From: Planctomycetota bacterium
Lineage (GTDB): Bacteria > Planctomycetota > Planctomycetia > Isosphaerales > Isosphaeraceae
Assembly (NCBI GenBank): GCA_021791715.1
Contig: JAJYWB010000002.1
Coordinates: 124,001-188,000 of the forward strand
Reading direction: 5' to 3'
Length of the DNA stretch: 64,000 nt
Each line of letters opens with the position of its first letter. Position 1 is the first letter of the stretch. Position numbers and translations under genes: made by a program. The notes beneath the pieces are model-generated. The model searched no databases. It was not told the origin of the DNA and saw only the letters and a program-made list of their open reading frames with translations. Positions 54,081 through 61,366 of the stretch are shown here, one piece after another.

Positions 54081-54112
54081 TGAGTACCATTTGAATCGGC
54101 AGAGATGAGCAT

Positions 54113-54706
54113 ATGAAGTATTGGCTGTTTAAAACCGAGCCTGGATCGTATTCGTTCGCCGATTTGGAGGCCGAGCGCGATCAAACGACGGGGTGGGACG
54201 GCGTGCGGAATTATCAGGCTCGGAATTTTTTGCGCGACGACGTGAAGATCGGCGATTTGGTGTTCTTTTATCATTCGAACGCCGAACCGTCGGGGATCGC
54301 CGGAATCGCCCGGGTCGTTCAAGAGGCGCATCCCGACCCGACCGCTTTCGACCCGACCGACAAGCATTTTGATCCCAAAAGCGATCGAGCGGCGCCCACA
54401 TGGTTTCAAGTTTCGATTCGCGCGGTCGTTCCGATCGACCCGATGCTCGATTTACCGCGGCTTAAGACGATTCCCGAGCTTAATGGAATGGAATTGCTGC
54501 GGAAAGGAAGCCGGCTTTCGGTTCAACCCGTAAGGAAATCGGAATGGGACGCGATCGTTAAGCTCGCGGGGATCGACCCCGAGACGATCGAGAAGTCGAA
54601 TTCCGGAGCGGGTTCTCAAACCGGGGGGCGATCGGAAACTTTGCGAGCGAATTCGGAGTCGAAGCGGGCGAATTCGAGCGAGCGGATCGGGAAATCTAAG
54701 AAGTGA
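54113..54706 (+). CDS. EVE-domain protein
   Basis: This 197-residue protein has a PUA-like EVE domain (residues 1-145) showing MKYWLFKTEPGSYSFADL, TTGWDGVRNYQARNFLRDD and GDLVFFYHSN, all classic for the THYN1/EVE family. The family binds modified bases in DNA or RNA, and in prokaryotes it is often linked to restriction of modified DNA or to methylation sensing. The last 45 residues are Ser/Arg/Asn-rich and disordered. It is followed by the VOC gene after ten bases, so they are probably co-transcribed. No restriction enzyme is seen nearby. Confidence 0.92.
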   Translation: MKYWLFKTEPGSYSFADLEAERDQTTGWDGVRNYQARNFLRDDVKIGDLVFFYHSNAEPSGIAGIARVVQEAHPDPTAFDPTDKHFDPKSDRAAPTWFQVSIRAVVPIDPMLDLPRLKTIPELNGMELLRKGSRLSVQPVRKSEWDAIVKLAGIDPETIEKSNSGAGSQTGGRSETLRANSESKRANSSERIGKSKK

Positions 54707-54716
54707 GTGAACGAAC

Positions 54717-55118
54717 ATGATACGAATCGAGCATTTCGCTCTGTACGCGTCGGATCTGGAGAAGCTGAAGACGTTTTATATCGACGTTTTTGGATTAAAA
54801 GTCGCGATCGACGCGAGCAAGGCGAAGCCTCCCGGTTATTTTTTGATCGACGAAAGGGGCGCGGCGATCGAATTGATCGAACGTCCCGCCGATTCTTCGC
54901 GGGTGAATCAGCGTTACGTGTGTCATCTCGCGTTTTGGGTCGACGATTACGACGGGGTTAAGGCCGAGATCGAGCGTCGAGGCTTGACGTTCGAGCTCGA
55001 TACCGCGGTCGAGACCGAAGCGATGCGGACCTCGTTTTTTCTCGATCCCGAGGGGAATCGGTGTCAGATTGTGAGGCGCGAGAAACGGCTCGACGATCGC
55101 GGCTCGAGTTCGCCCTAG
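54717..55118 (+). CDS. VOC-family (glyoxalase/dioxygenase-like) protein
   Basis: A 133-residue single VOC protein with two beta-alpha-beta-beta-beta modules. Likely metal ligands are the His in MIRIEHFALYASDLEKLK, the His in RYVCHLAFWVDDYD and the Glu in DPEGNRCQIV. It could be a lactoylglutathione-lyase-like, fosfomycin-resistance-like or dioxygenase-type enzyme; the small size fits a dimer with shared active site. The specific reaction cannot be assigned. It starts ten bases after the EVE stop. Confidence 0.87.
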   Translation: MIRIEHFALYASDLEKLKTFYIDVFGLKVAIDASKAKPPGYFLIDERGAAIELIERPADSSRVNQRYVCHLAFWVDDYDGVKAEIERRGLTFELDTAVETEAMRTSFFLDPEGNRCQIVRREKRLDDRGSSSP

Positions 55119-55439
55119 AAGCTTGACGACACGGGATCCAAACGATTCGTATTCGATCGCGACGCGACGGTTCGCGATTTAAACGCGTGGAATCAAGGTC
55201 GATGAAATTGCGACGAGCGATTCCTTCGATTCCGGAAAAATAACGAGTCGATCCAATTGATATGTTTAGCATAGAGGATATTGGATTCGGTTGTTGTTGA
55301 TGAAATCGAATTCTATAACATTTTCGATATCGCGGTTTTTTCGCCGCCGGGATAACGAATCGCTCGACAAACCTCGGTCGGCTCGTGAATAATACTTGGA
55401 ACTTTCGATTTCAGACTTCCCGCCCGCGAGACGGCGACG
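55119..55439. other. Intergenic region
   Basis: Nothing recognisable apart from an AT-rich patch near 55255-55320 that may be a promoter for the small lipoprotein. No gene, RNA or repeat is visible. Confidence 0.3.
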
Positions 55440-55616
55440 ATGCGATCTTGGCGAATTCGTTGCGCGATGATGCTTCTTTTCTGGAGCGGCCTTACGGGGT
55501 GCGGGGGTTCCGAAGAGCTTCAATCGGTTCCCGTGGCGAAAGGAGAGCCCCGAAGGGTTGAATCCGAGCCTCCCGGTCGTCGGGTGAATCCGCCTCGTGC
55601 GATCGCGACGCATTAA
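55440..55616 (+). CDS. Small lipoprotein (58 aa)
   Basis: The short frame from ATG 55440 encodes MRSWRIRCAMMLLFWSGLTG followed by CGG: a basic N-region, hydrophobic core and a lipobox (LTGC), so the mature product would be a lipid-anchored peptide of about 38 residues starting CGGSEELQSVPVAKGEP. Such tiny lipoproteins with a VPV-K-G stretch are typical of planctomycetes. The mature part is Pro/Arg/Glu-rich with no known fold. The ribosome site is weak. pdxA begins about 125 bases downstream. Confidence 0.65.
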   Translation: MRSWRIRCAMMLLFWSGLTGCGGSEELQSVPVAKGEPRRVESEPPGRRVNPPRAIATH

Positions 55617-55741
55617 ATTGGGCGGCGTCGGATCGACGGCGTGCTCGGAATTGCGTTTTGATTGAAGGCTTGTCAATTCATCGCGGCGACGATCAAACGG
55701 CGTGAATCTTGAACAACGAGCCGGTTTTCGAGGAGGCGCGG

Positions 55742-56806
55742 ATGGAACAAATCGACCAGCGGCCGTTGATCGCCCTGACGATGGGGGATATCGCCGGAAT
55801 CGGTCCCGAAATCATCGCCAAAGCTTGGGGTGAATCGACGCTTCGGTCGTTGGCGAAGCCGTTTGTGATCGGCAGTCAGGCGATTCTCGAGCGTGCGATT
55901 CGGCTAGTGGACAGTCGCGTGGAGGTTCAACCGATCTCGGTTCCCGGCGAGGCGCGATCGAGTTCCGACCGAATTCCGTGCCTCGATCCCGCGCCCGACG
56001 CCGATTGGAGCGACCCTCCCGTCGGTCGAGTCGATTCCCGCGCGGGTCGGTCGGCGTATTTGTACCTGACGACGGCGATCGATCTGGCGCTTTCGGGATC
56101 GATCGACGCGATCACGACGCTTCCGCTCAATAAAGAGACGCTCCACGCGGGAGGGATCGCGTATCCTGGACATACCGAGATCCTCGCCGAACGGTGCAAG
56201 GCGCCCGAGCACGCGATGATGCTTTATCTTGGACCCCCCGTGAGCCGTGGAGACGCGGGTTTGGGAGTCGTTCACGCCACGTTGCATGCGCCGCTTTCTT
56301 ATGTGCCTAAAATGCTGACGCAAGAGGGTATTTATCAAAAGATTCTTTTAGCCGATCGATCGATGCGGGCGTTGACTGGAGGGCGAAAGCCGCGGGTCGC
56401 GGTCGCGGGGTTGAATCCGCACGCGGGAGAGAACGGGCTTTTCGGCGACGAGGAGATTCGGCTGATCGCTCCCGCGGTTTCGATCGCGCACGGCGAGGGG
56501 ATCGACGTTTCCGGCCCGATCGCCGCCGACACGCTCTTTTATCGCGCAATCAACGGAGAATATGACGCGGTCGTGGCGATGTATCACGATCAGGGGCATG
56601 TCGCGCTCAAGACGATCGGCTTTCGGCATGCGGTGAACGTAACGCTCGGACTGCCGATCGTCCGCACGAGCGTGGCTCACGGAACGGCTTACGACATCGC
56701 GTGGAAGGGGGTCGCCGAGACGTTCAGCCTAATCGAGGCGGTGCGGGTGGCGTCGCGGATCGTGCTGGGTCGGAGGGCCGAAACGAAGGCGGCGAAAGGC
56801 GTATAA
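55742..56806 (+). CDS. pdxA: 4-hydroxythreonine-4-phosphate dehydrogenase
   Basis: The 354-residue NAD-dependent, metal-using enzyme of DXP-dependent pyridoxal-5'-phosphate synthesis. Diagnostic segments are MGDIAGIGPEI, TTLPLNKETLHAGG, YPGHTEILAE, AGLNPHAGENGLFGDEE and MYHDQGHVALK, carrying the metal-binding histidines. The start is placed at 55742 because AGGAGG is six bases before this ATG; a TTG 33 bases earlier is also open. PdxA-like paralogues (PdxA2) act in four-carbon acid sugar catabolism, which remains possible here. The histidine phosphatase follows on the same strand. Confidence 0.92.
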   Translation: MEQIDQRPLIALTMGDIAGIGPEIIAKAWGESTLRSLAKPFVIGSQAILERAIRLVDSRVEVQPISVPGEARSSSDRIPCLDPAPDADWSDPPVGRVDSRAGRSAYLYLTTAIDLALSGSIDAITTLPLNKETLHAGGIAYPGHTEILAERCKAPEHAMMLYLGPPVSRGDAGLGVVHATLHAPLSYVPKMLTQEGIYQKILLADRSMRALTGGRKPRVAVAGLNPHAGENGLFGDEEIRLIAPAVSIAHGEGIDVSGPIAADTLFYRAINGEYDAVVAMYHDQGHVALKTIGFRHAVNVTLGLPIVRTSVAHGTAYDIAWKGVAETFSLIEAVRVASRIVLGRRAETKAAKGV

Positions 56807-56892
56807 CGATACTTCGCGGAATCGATGTTAAAAGAACGACGCGAGCGGATGAAGAATCAAAACCTGCGAAGCGGAACGCTGAAAATTCCAAT

Positions 56893-57705
56893 ATGAAGAC
56901 GCGAGCGGATGAAGATTCCAAAATGACGACGCGAGCGACTGGAGACGCGGGGAGTAGGACGCGAACGGATGAAGATTCCAAAATGACGACGCGAGCGACT
57001 GGAGACGCGGGGAGTAGGACGCGAACGGATGAAGATTCCAAAATGACGACGCGAGCGACTGGAGACGCGGGGAGTACGACGCGGGTTTATCTTGTTCGGC
57101 ACGGGTCGACCGCGGCGAATCGCGACGTTCCGTATCGCCTGCAGGGTCGAGGGAGCGATCATCCGCTCGACGCGACGGGTCGGTCGCAGGCGCTCGCGGC
57201 GGCCACTGCTCTGGCGAAAGCGCCGATCGTCGCGGTTTATACGAGCCCGCTTCGAAGGGCGCGCGAAACCGCGTGCGCGATCGCGCGAGCTTCGGGGCTC
57301 GAGCCTGTCGAACTCGCCGCACTCGTCGAGGCCGATCTTGGACGCTGGGAAGGATTAACATGGGATGAGGTGAAAGAACGTTATCCCCAGGAATTCGATC
57401 GCTTCATGGCGAATCCTGGAACGGTTCCTTATCTTGAGGGAGAGTCGTTCGCCGAAGTTCGGATACGAGCTCTGGGAGCGATCGATCGGATCGTCGAGGC
57501 GCATCGCGGTCGATCGGTCGTCGTCGCGGCGCACAACGTCGTCAACCGCGCTCTCCTTTCGGGATGGCTCGGATCGCCGATCGATCGCGCGCGGTCGATC
57601 CGCCAGGCGAACGGCGGAATCAACCTCGTCGAGTTCGAAGGCGATCGGGCGACCGTCGTGATGATGAATTCGATTTTGCACTTGTTGGGAATCGAATCAC
57701 ATTGA
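56893..57705 (+). CDS. Histidine phosphatase family protein (PGM/CobC-like) with repeat-built N-terminus
   Basis: The core domain starts at TTRVYLVRHGSTAANRD, with the catalytic RHG histidine, LRRARETACAIA, EADLGRWEGLTWDEV and the second histidine in VVAAHNVVNRALL; CobC, phosphoglycerate mutase-like or alpha-ribazole phosphatase roles fit. The region before it is made of a 20-residue repeat (DEDSKMTTRATGDAGS core) encoded by 60-bp DNA repeats. In-frame ATGs stand at 56893, 56923, 56983 and 57043; the last gives a normal-length protein of 220 residues. Each repeat also holds a tiny ATG frame (MKIP) whose stop overlaps the in-frame ATG. No obvious ribosome site identifies the true start. Confidence 0.8.
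   Translation: MKTRADEDSKMTTRATGDAGSRTRTDEDSKMTTRATGDAGSRTRTDEDSKMTTRATGDAGSTTRVYLVRHGSTAANRDVPYRLQGRGSDHPLDATGRSQALAAATALAKAPIVAVYTSPLRRARETACAIARASGLEPVELAALVEADLGRWEGLTWDEVKERYPQEFDRFMANPGTVPYLEGESFAEVRIRALGAIDRIVEAHRGRSVVVAAHNVVNRALLSGWLGSPIDRARSIRQANGGINLVEFEGDRATVVMMNSILHLLGIESH
56907..57076 (+). repeat. 60-bp tandem repeat, three copies, at the phosphatase start
   Basis: Units starting CGGATGAAGATTCCAAAATG begin at 56907, 56967 and 57027, and the three are essentially identical; diverged material of the same kind extends upstream to about 56836. As 60 is a multiple of three, the repeat stays in frame with the phosphatase. It overlaps the 5' part of the gene. Confidence 0.92.
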
Positions 57706-57764
57706 TAAATGGATCCGATGTCTCAAAAATCAAAGTATTACAGTACAAATGAATCTAGATAATA

Positions 57765-58994
57765 TTATCTTCTAACGATTTGCGCTTCGATCCAATCGAC
57801 GACGATCGATTCGGGCCAAAGCGAGCGGATCGAAGGATCGCCCCATGCGAGTTCGAGATCGGCGACGAGTTTCGCCCTCAACCGAGCGGGGCCCGGTTCG
57901 AGTTGTGTCGCGACGCGATTTTCGCCGATTCGCAGCGGAAAACGGAGCTCGGAGCGATCATTCGAATCGGCGTTTCGCCTTTGCGCGCCGAGAACGACCG
58001 ATCCCGCTTCGAAGGCTTCGACCGATCCTTTACTTTCGATTTCGATCGTGATCCGATGCGCCAGATCGCAGGGGAGGGGGGTGATAACGAGGATCTTCGG
58101 AGGGTTTCGGAGCGCGACCTCGGAATCGAGCGGGAGAAACTCGGCGTCTTCCCCGTCGCGATCGGTTCGTTCGAGCCGAACCGCCTCCTGGAACGCCGCT
58201 CGACGCGTGTCGTCGGCGGTCGAAGCGAGCGATTCGGCCGCGAGCCCGGGATCGAGCTCAAACGTAAACGCCGTTTTTGGTAATTCACATTCCCATGCGT
58301 TTTCTTGAAAGACGGTTCGAACGCGTGTTTCCAGCGCCAGCCGATGCGGCCCCGAGCCGACGAAATCGGTCGGGTGAATCTCGAATTCGAAGCTTCCGGG
58401 GCCGTTTCGCCAGGGGTGGAACGTTTCGAGGCTCGCGCGCCTGGCGCCCGTGATTCGATGCGACCAGGCGAGATCGTCGGGGCCGATCTCGTTCTCGTTC
58501 TTACGTAAAAACATTACGCCGTATTCAACGGTAATTGGAATCGGCGCTTTGAGATCGCGTGGATAACGTTTGCGGCCGCGCCACGCGACCGAGAAGCCTC
58601 GTTTGACGAGAGCCTGCTCCTCCTCGGCGACGAGTTCGTCTTGCTTCCAAAGGCTCGCGATCGCGCGTCCCGCGGCGTCGCGGATCGCCGCGTCGGGCGC
58701 CTCGGCGAGAAGCCGAAACAACTCGAACAGCGCGTTCCTGCCGAATCGCGCCGATTCGAGAACCTCCGAAACCGAAACCCCCTCCTGTTCAAGCCGGCGG
58801 GTCGCTCGGCTCGCTTTCCAATCGCGCCAAAGCTTGCGACCCCCGCCGATTCCCAGCAACAAGCCGAGCGCCAAAAAGACGAAATTGCGCGAATCAAGCC
58901 ACCACGGAACGCCGCGCGGTTTCGCCCGGGACGATCTCTCGACCCTCCGGGAAACGACTTGAGCGAATACGACCGCGATAAGATATTTGAGCAT
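57765..58994 (-). CDS. Hypothetical membrane protein (409 aa)
   Basis: A hydrophobic N-terminus (MLKYLIAVVFAQVV), a Pro/Arg-rich stretch, and one clear membrane helix (NFVFLALGLLLGIGGG, about residues 37-53). A helical charged region follows, and then a large, mostly beta soluble domain from about residue 160 (IPITVEYGVMFLRKN...PHRLALETRVRTVF). No known family is recognised. The start is uncertain between ATG 58994 and a TTG twelve bases upstream; neither has a strong ribosome site. It ends about 60 bases from the convergent phosphatase gene. The STN-like protein gene lies just upstream. Confidence 0.7.
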   Translation of the reverse strand: MLKYLIAVVFAQVVSRRVERSSRAKPRGVPWWLDSRNFVFLALGLLLGIGGGRKLWRDWKASRATRRLEQEGVSVSEVLESARFGRNALFELFRLLAEAPDAAIRDAAGRAIASLWKQDELVAEEEQALVKRGFSVAWRGRKRYPRDLKAPIPITVEYGVMFLRKNENEIGPDDLAWSHRITGARRASLETFHPWRNGPGSFEFEIHPTDFVGSGPHRLALETRVRTVFQENAWECELPKTAFTFELDPGLAAESLASTADDTRRAAFQEAVRLERTDRDGEDAEFLPLDSEVALRNPPKILVITPLPCDLAHRITIEIESKGSVEAFEAGSVVLGAQRRNADSNDRSELRFPLRIGENRVATQLEPGPARLRAKLVADLELAWGDPSIRSLWPESIVVDWIEAQIVRR

Positions 58995-59020
58995 TCTTGA
59001 TTTCAAAAAAAGGTAAAGAT

Positions 59021-59920
59021 TTACATGCCTGGACGAGATTTGGGATCGATCGTCGCGGGTTTATCTTTGAGTTCGTCGGGAGCTTCTTCAATAATCGTCG
59101 GTTTGCGCAATTGACCGTCGCCGTCGATCAATCCCTGCAGCTCGCGGATGTCGTCGACCGCGTTTTGCAGGTCGTGAACGTCGCGGTGCAAGGCCTTGAG
59201 CTCGGTCCAGATCCGACCGATACGGTCGTCGGCGCCCGTCGAATCGGTGATGATTAATAGATTGTCCTCGGCGACGACTCGATACGTCAGGCCGATTTGA
59301 TCGAGCAGAAGTTTCAGCCCGGTTTTGAGCCGAACGCCGTCGAGTTCGAGCTGAACTTTGTCGTCGAGCTTGGCTTTCGTTCGCTTGAGCGCCGCGGCGT
59401 CGACGACGACGCGAATCCTGTACGTTTTTCGCAGATATTCGGCGACTTCGGCGAGCGACGTTTCGGCGGCGAACGGCAGACGAGTCGGTTGCAACAAAAC
59501 GTCTTGAACCGAGCCCGATACGTCGATCGCGCGAGCGCTTTTATTCGCGGGTTCAGGTTTGATCGCGGGTTCGGCGTTGATCGCGGGAGCGGTTTGGAAT
59601 GCGGGAGAGGCGGGCGCCGCGGGTTTCGCGAGGTTCCGTTGCGGCCGGTCGGGTTTGGCGGTTTGCGCCGCCCTCAACACATGATTCTTGATCGAAGCTC
59701 CCGCATTCTGTTTCGACTTGGTTTCGCGCTTCGTCGAAAGTTCAATCCGCGACGAGTCGGTTTCGCTCTTCGTCGAGATTTCATTCTTCGGCGTCGCCTC
59801 GGGCTTTTCCACGGATTGTAGCGGCTTTCCCGCGAGCGGTCGGCGAGCGAGCGCCGCTTGCGCGATCAAGAACGCCAAAATCGCAAGCCAGATCGATACA
59901 TTGTGATTGATACGTTTCAT
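59021..59920 (-). CDS. Exported STN/secretin-N0-like domain protein
   Basis: This 299-residue protein has a signal peptide (VSIWLAILAFLIAQAALA), then about 100 residues of low-complexity Ala/Pro/Lys linker. A globular domain follows at about 140-225: FAAETSLAEVAEYLRKTYRI, LELDGVRLKTGLKLLLDQIG and YRVVAEDNLLIITD match the alternating pattern of STN/secretin short domains. A coiled-coil-like segment (LKALHRDVHDLQNAVDDIRE) comes after. Secretin-type N domains occur in outer-membrane secretion and signalling complexes; no secretin gate is encoded here. AGGAGA lies ten bases before the ATG at 59920. Confidence 0.75.
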   Translation of the reverse strand: MKRINHNVSIWLAILAFLIAQAALARRPLAGKPLQSVEKPEATPKNEISTKSETDSSRIELSTKRETKSKQNAGASIKNHVLRAAQTAKPDRPQRNLAKPAAPASPAFQTAPAINAEPAIKPEPANKSARAIDVSGSVQDVLLQPTRLPFAAETSLAEVAEYLRKTYRIRVVVDAAALKRTKAKLDDKVQLELDGVRLKTGLKLLLDQIGLTYRVVAEDNLLIITDSTGADDRIGRIWTELKALHRDVHDLQNAVDDIRELQGLIDGDGQLRKPTIIEEAPDELKDKPATIDPKSRPGM

Positions 59921-60036
59921 CGCGTCGGCTTCTCCTGATCGCTCCCGGTCAATTCGCATCCTTACGGCCGCTCGTTGATGATTTTAGCGAAAAACGTCGG
60001 TCGCGCGACAGATCGGCTCGGAGAAATCGGTTGTTT

Positions 60037-61185
60037 TTAGGGAATCACGCCGTCTTGTACGGCGCGATCGATCGCGAATCGCGTGGGAAAACCGAAGCGA
60101 ACGAGGTCGAGTTCGAGCGCCGCGGCGGCCGAGGCGCGTTTCGCCGCGGCTTGAATCAACGCCGGGTCGACTCGATCGACCGTCCCGTTCAATTCGATCA
60201 ATGTAGTGACAAGCGTCGATGCGAACGCCTCGCCGGCTCGATTCGTATCGCGCGGCGGCCGTTCGCGCGGAAACGCGGGTTCCAAGATTTCGCGACGAAC
60301 CCCGGCGCGATCCCAAAAACGGACGACGCAGCCGTTCGCTCCGTCGGTCGTCGCGACAATTGGAGTCGACCGTTCGATCGCCTCGCGATCGCCGAGGGTT
60401 TCCCATTCGAGCCGATTGCAGCAAAGGAGGTTGAACTTCCCCGCGAACGAACCGACCGAAGGGGCGCGATCGCGCATATTTCGAATTGAAGGCGCAAACA
60501 GGCGAATCGATTGATCATTCACTTGAAACGCCTCGGCGACGATCCGATTGGGAAGGCCCGCGACGACGCGCAGATCGCACGGATCGGCCCAAGAATCTGG
60601 GAGACGCTCGATCGAGTCGTGCGCTCCGCGGAAGCCGATCGCGAGTTTGTCGCCGCGTCGACCGCTTGTGACTAAAAGCGTCCAGTCGGACGATTTTCCT
60701 GGAATAAAAATCGGATGATGTTCAATTGATTGATCCGATAGGAACGAAGCGACCCGCCCCCCGATCGGATCGTTCCCCGCGCCCAACGCGCTGAACAGCT
60801 TTCCCGCGAGCGCCGAGGCGTAGCCTGCGCCCATTCCACCCAGATCGTCGTGCCACGACGACGATTCGATCGAACGTCGAAAAGGTTGAAGGAATTCTTG
60901 TTTGTTCGTTCTCTTTAATAAATCGCTCGTCCAATCGGTCGCGATTTCGATTGTTCCGAACGGTCCCGGCCAGCTTTCTGGAAGCTTAATCGCGATCGTC
61001 GATTTTGACGCGTCGACGAGTTCGAGCGTTCGTCTCGGCGATCCTCCCGCGGCGAGCTTGCCGTCGACGCTGCGATCGACAGGGGGATCTCCCGGGGTTC
61101 GTTCGAGCGGCGATTCGTCGATCCCCAGAACGCGATCGAGATAAGCCGGACCGGCGACGAATATTTTTTTATTAGAATCAGACAT
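60037..61185 (-). CDS. Divergent PfkB/ribokinase-family protein
   Basis: A 382-residue protein of the PfkB kinase fold: KIFVAGPAYLDRVLGI at the N-terminus, GGMGAGYASALAGKLFSALGAGNDPIGG as the GG-containing first signature, IVATTDGANGCVVR, and DTNRAGEAF (313-321) as the second signature. In active kinases the last one reads DTxGAGDxF; here Gly is Arg316 and the catalytic-base Asp is Glu319. About 70 unusual residues (25-95) are inserted after the first strand. It may be a kinase of altered specificity or a non-catalytic homologue; substrate unknown. It lies between the STN-like and LysM genes on the minus strand. Confidence 0.75.
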   Translation of the reverse strand: MSDSNKKIFVAGPAYLDRVLGIDESPLERTPGDPPVDRSVDGKLAAGGSPRRTLELVDASKSTIAIKLPESWPGPFGTIEIATDWTSDLLKRTNKQEFLQPFRRSIESSSWHDDLGGMGAGYASALAGKLFSALGAGNDPIGGRVASFLSDQSIEHHPIFIPGKSSDWTLLVTSGRRGDKLAIGFRGAHDSIERLPDSWADPCDLRVVAGLPNRIVAEAFQVNDQSIRLFAPSIRNMRDRAPSVGSFAGKFNLLCCNRLEWETLGDREAIERSTPIVATTDGANGCVVRFWDRAGVRREILEPAFPRERPPRDTNRAGEAFASTLVTTLIELNGTVDRVDPALIQAAAKRASAAAALELDLVRFGFPTRFAIDRAVQDGVIP

Positions 61186-61267
61186 CTCTTGATGTTCTCG
61201 GATATTTCTTGAAGAAGCACGCGTCGCGTCGATTCGACGGAATTCGGCACGATCGTACCTTAAGCGA

Positions 61268-61345
61268 TCGATCGTCGCACGTTCGGATCGCTTCGCCGAG
61301 GGGGCTTCGATCGTCGCACGTTCGGATCGCTTCGCCGAGGGGGGC
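61268..61345. repeat. 39-bp direct repeat, two copies
   Basis: Two adjacent units begin TCGATCGTCGCACGTTCGGA at 61268 and 61307 and run through CGCTTCGCCGAGGGGG, nearly identical. They lie between the PfkB-like gene and the end of the LysM gene. Confidence 0.8.
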
Positions 61346-61366
61346 GACGTTCGTCGCGGTCGCTTT

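Noticed and set aside
56701-56892. Upstream extension of the phosphatase frame into pdxA
   Set aside because: The first 64 codons overlap pdxA in another frame and give Gly/Arg-rich sequence without domain features.
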